64,000 nt of DNA. Origin: Xenorhabdus griffiniae (lineage in GTDB: Bacteria > Pseudomonadota > Gammaproteobacteria > Enterobacterales > Enterobacteriaceae). The translations under genes and the position numbers were made by a program. The notes under the pieces are model-generated. The model was not told where the DNA came from. It did no database searches and saw only the letters and a list, made by a program, of their open reading frames with translations. Positions within the stretch are counted from its first letter, which is position 1; each line of letters begins with the position of its first letter. Location: positions 4,248,001 through 4,312,000 of the forward strand of contig NZ_CP147737.1 of NCBI RefSeq assembly GCF_037265215.1. The letters are read 5' to 3'. Shown here piece after piece: positions 63,585 through 64,000 of this stretch.

Positions 63585-64000
63585 GTGAACCCGTTTGCTG
63601 GTCTGCCTGTTTTAGCCAATTGGCCGTTAAATGAATACCTTCCTCTATGGTATAAATCGGCGAATAACCCAGCTCTTCTTGCGCTTTTGCGTTATCCAGT
63701 GTCATGGAGTAATAAGCCGCGCCAATGCCATAACGCGTCAGCAATGGCTCTTTTCGGGTGAACATAGCAATGCCTTCCAGGATTGTCGCAACGCCATACA
63801 AAAGTGGATAAGGCAATGATTTGATCCGATAACTAAACTGCATCTCATCAAATAACTGCCCTAAGATCTTCGCCAATGGCTGTGGCTGTTGATTAGTAAT
63901 GTTGTATATCGCCCCACTTTGTATGCCTTCACGGTGAGTTGCCAATAACATGGCATGAACAACATTCATGACGTAAGTGAGATCCAGGGCATTCCTCCCC
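63577..64000 (-). CDS. NAD-dependent epimerase/3-beta-HSD-like protein, 5' end outside window
   Basis: Frame open from the right window edge to 63577 (about 140 codons). The segment NALDLTYVMNVVHAMLLA is typical of the C-terminal half of 3-beta-hydroxysteroid-dehydrogenase/epimerase-type short-chain dehydrogenases. Then come IYNITNQQPQPLAKILGQLF and a C-terminal ELGYSPIYTIEEGI. The Rossmann fold and YxxxK site lie outside. An internal Met at 63969 is not the real start. First visible gene of the three-gene operon. Confidence 0.85.
   Translation of the reverse strand, partial: GRNALDLTYVMNVVHAMLLATHREGIQSGAIYNITNQQPQPLAKILGQLFDEMQFSYRIKSLPYPLLYGVATILEGIAMFTRKEPLLTRYGIGAAYYSMTLDNAKAQEELGYSPIYTIEEGIHLTANWLKQADQQTGSHG

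Noticed and set aside
1..64000. CRISPR array or rRNA genes
   Set aside because: No regularly spaced direct repeats and no rRNA sequence were seen; the repeats present are palindromic ERIC-like elements and a TA duplication.

Overview
The window reads as chromosome of an entomopathogenic member of the Morganellaceae. Xenorhabdus is the best guess and Photorhabdus or a close relative the alternative. The grounds are enterobacterial core genes in E. coli-like order, a Xye-type triceptide locus (a family named after Xenorhabdus, Yersinia and Erwinia), an intimin/invasin-like inverse autotransporter, and many toxin-antitoxin (TA) relics, IS fragments and ERIC-like repeats. No taxonomic marker was tested, so the genus is an inference.

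Layout. (1) 1-1.3 kb: the start of a P4-type tyrosine integrase beside tRNA-Leu(CAA) (leuX); the island it belongs to lies to the left, outside the window. (2) 1.5-10.4 kb: backbone genes ampH, lptG-lptF, pepA-holC-valS. (3) 10.4-46.0 kb: a block of about 35.7 kb inserted in what is a short valS-yjgM interval in E. coli. It holds a complete triceptide RiPP operon (precursor, radical SAM/SPASM maturase, retropepsin-like protease, HlyD adaptor, C39-peptidase ABC exporter; 10.4-16.2 kb), an AzlCD-type exporter, a cystine-type ABC importer with two binding proteins, a decayed HigBA module, and a large biosynthetic cluster (about 22.2-45.7 kb). (4) 46.1-48.4 kb: backbone resumes with yjgM, rraB and argF. 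(5) 48.4-61.5 kb: a plastic zone with a Tad2/DUF2829-domain protein, metY, a duplicated HigBA/MazEF-like TA unit with an IS110-family element at the junction, an inverse autotransporter, an orphan VapB and an intact IS605 with tnpA and tnpB. (6) 61.5-64 kb: the end of an operon with a PaaK/CapK-like adenylating enzyme, a metallo-beta-lactamase-fold hydrolase and an NAD-dependent epimerase that runs off the window.

The most interesting item is the 22.2-45.7 kb cluster. Nine minus-strand genes (42.6 to 29.0 kb) combine a full mycobacterial-style sulfur-carrier set (MoeZ-like E1/rhodanese, Mec+-like JAMM protease, CysO-like carrier ending in Gly-Gly) with a CoA-transferase/acyl-CoA ligase fusion, an MFS transporter, a GH88-like protein, PigD-like and PigE-like enzymes of the prodigiosin monopyrrole branch, and an acyl-CoA dehydrogenase. 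A cysteine-desulfurase-like enzyme, two methyltransferases, a PrpF-like isomerase, a fatty-acid-hydroxylase-like membrane enzyme, an AraC regulator and a second MFS transporter flank them. Inferred logic: a fatty acid is activated as a thioester, desaturated to the enoyl form, reduced to an enal (PigE N-terminal domain), extended by a pyruvate-derived acetyl unit (PigD) and transaminated (PigE C-terminal domain) to a 2-methyl-3-alkyl-pyrroline, with protein thiocarboxylate sulfur and methyl groups added. No PigB, PigC, PigA or carrier-protein gene is present, so the product is not prodigiosin. I do not recognise a characterised cluster with this gene set.
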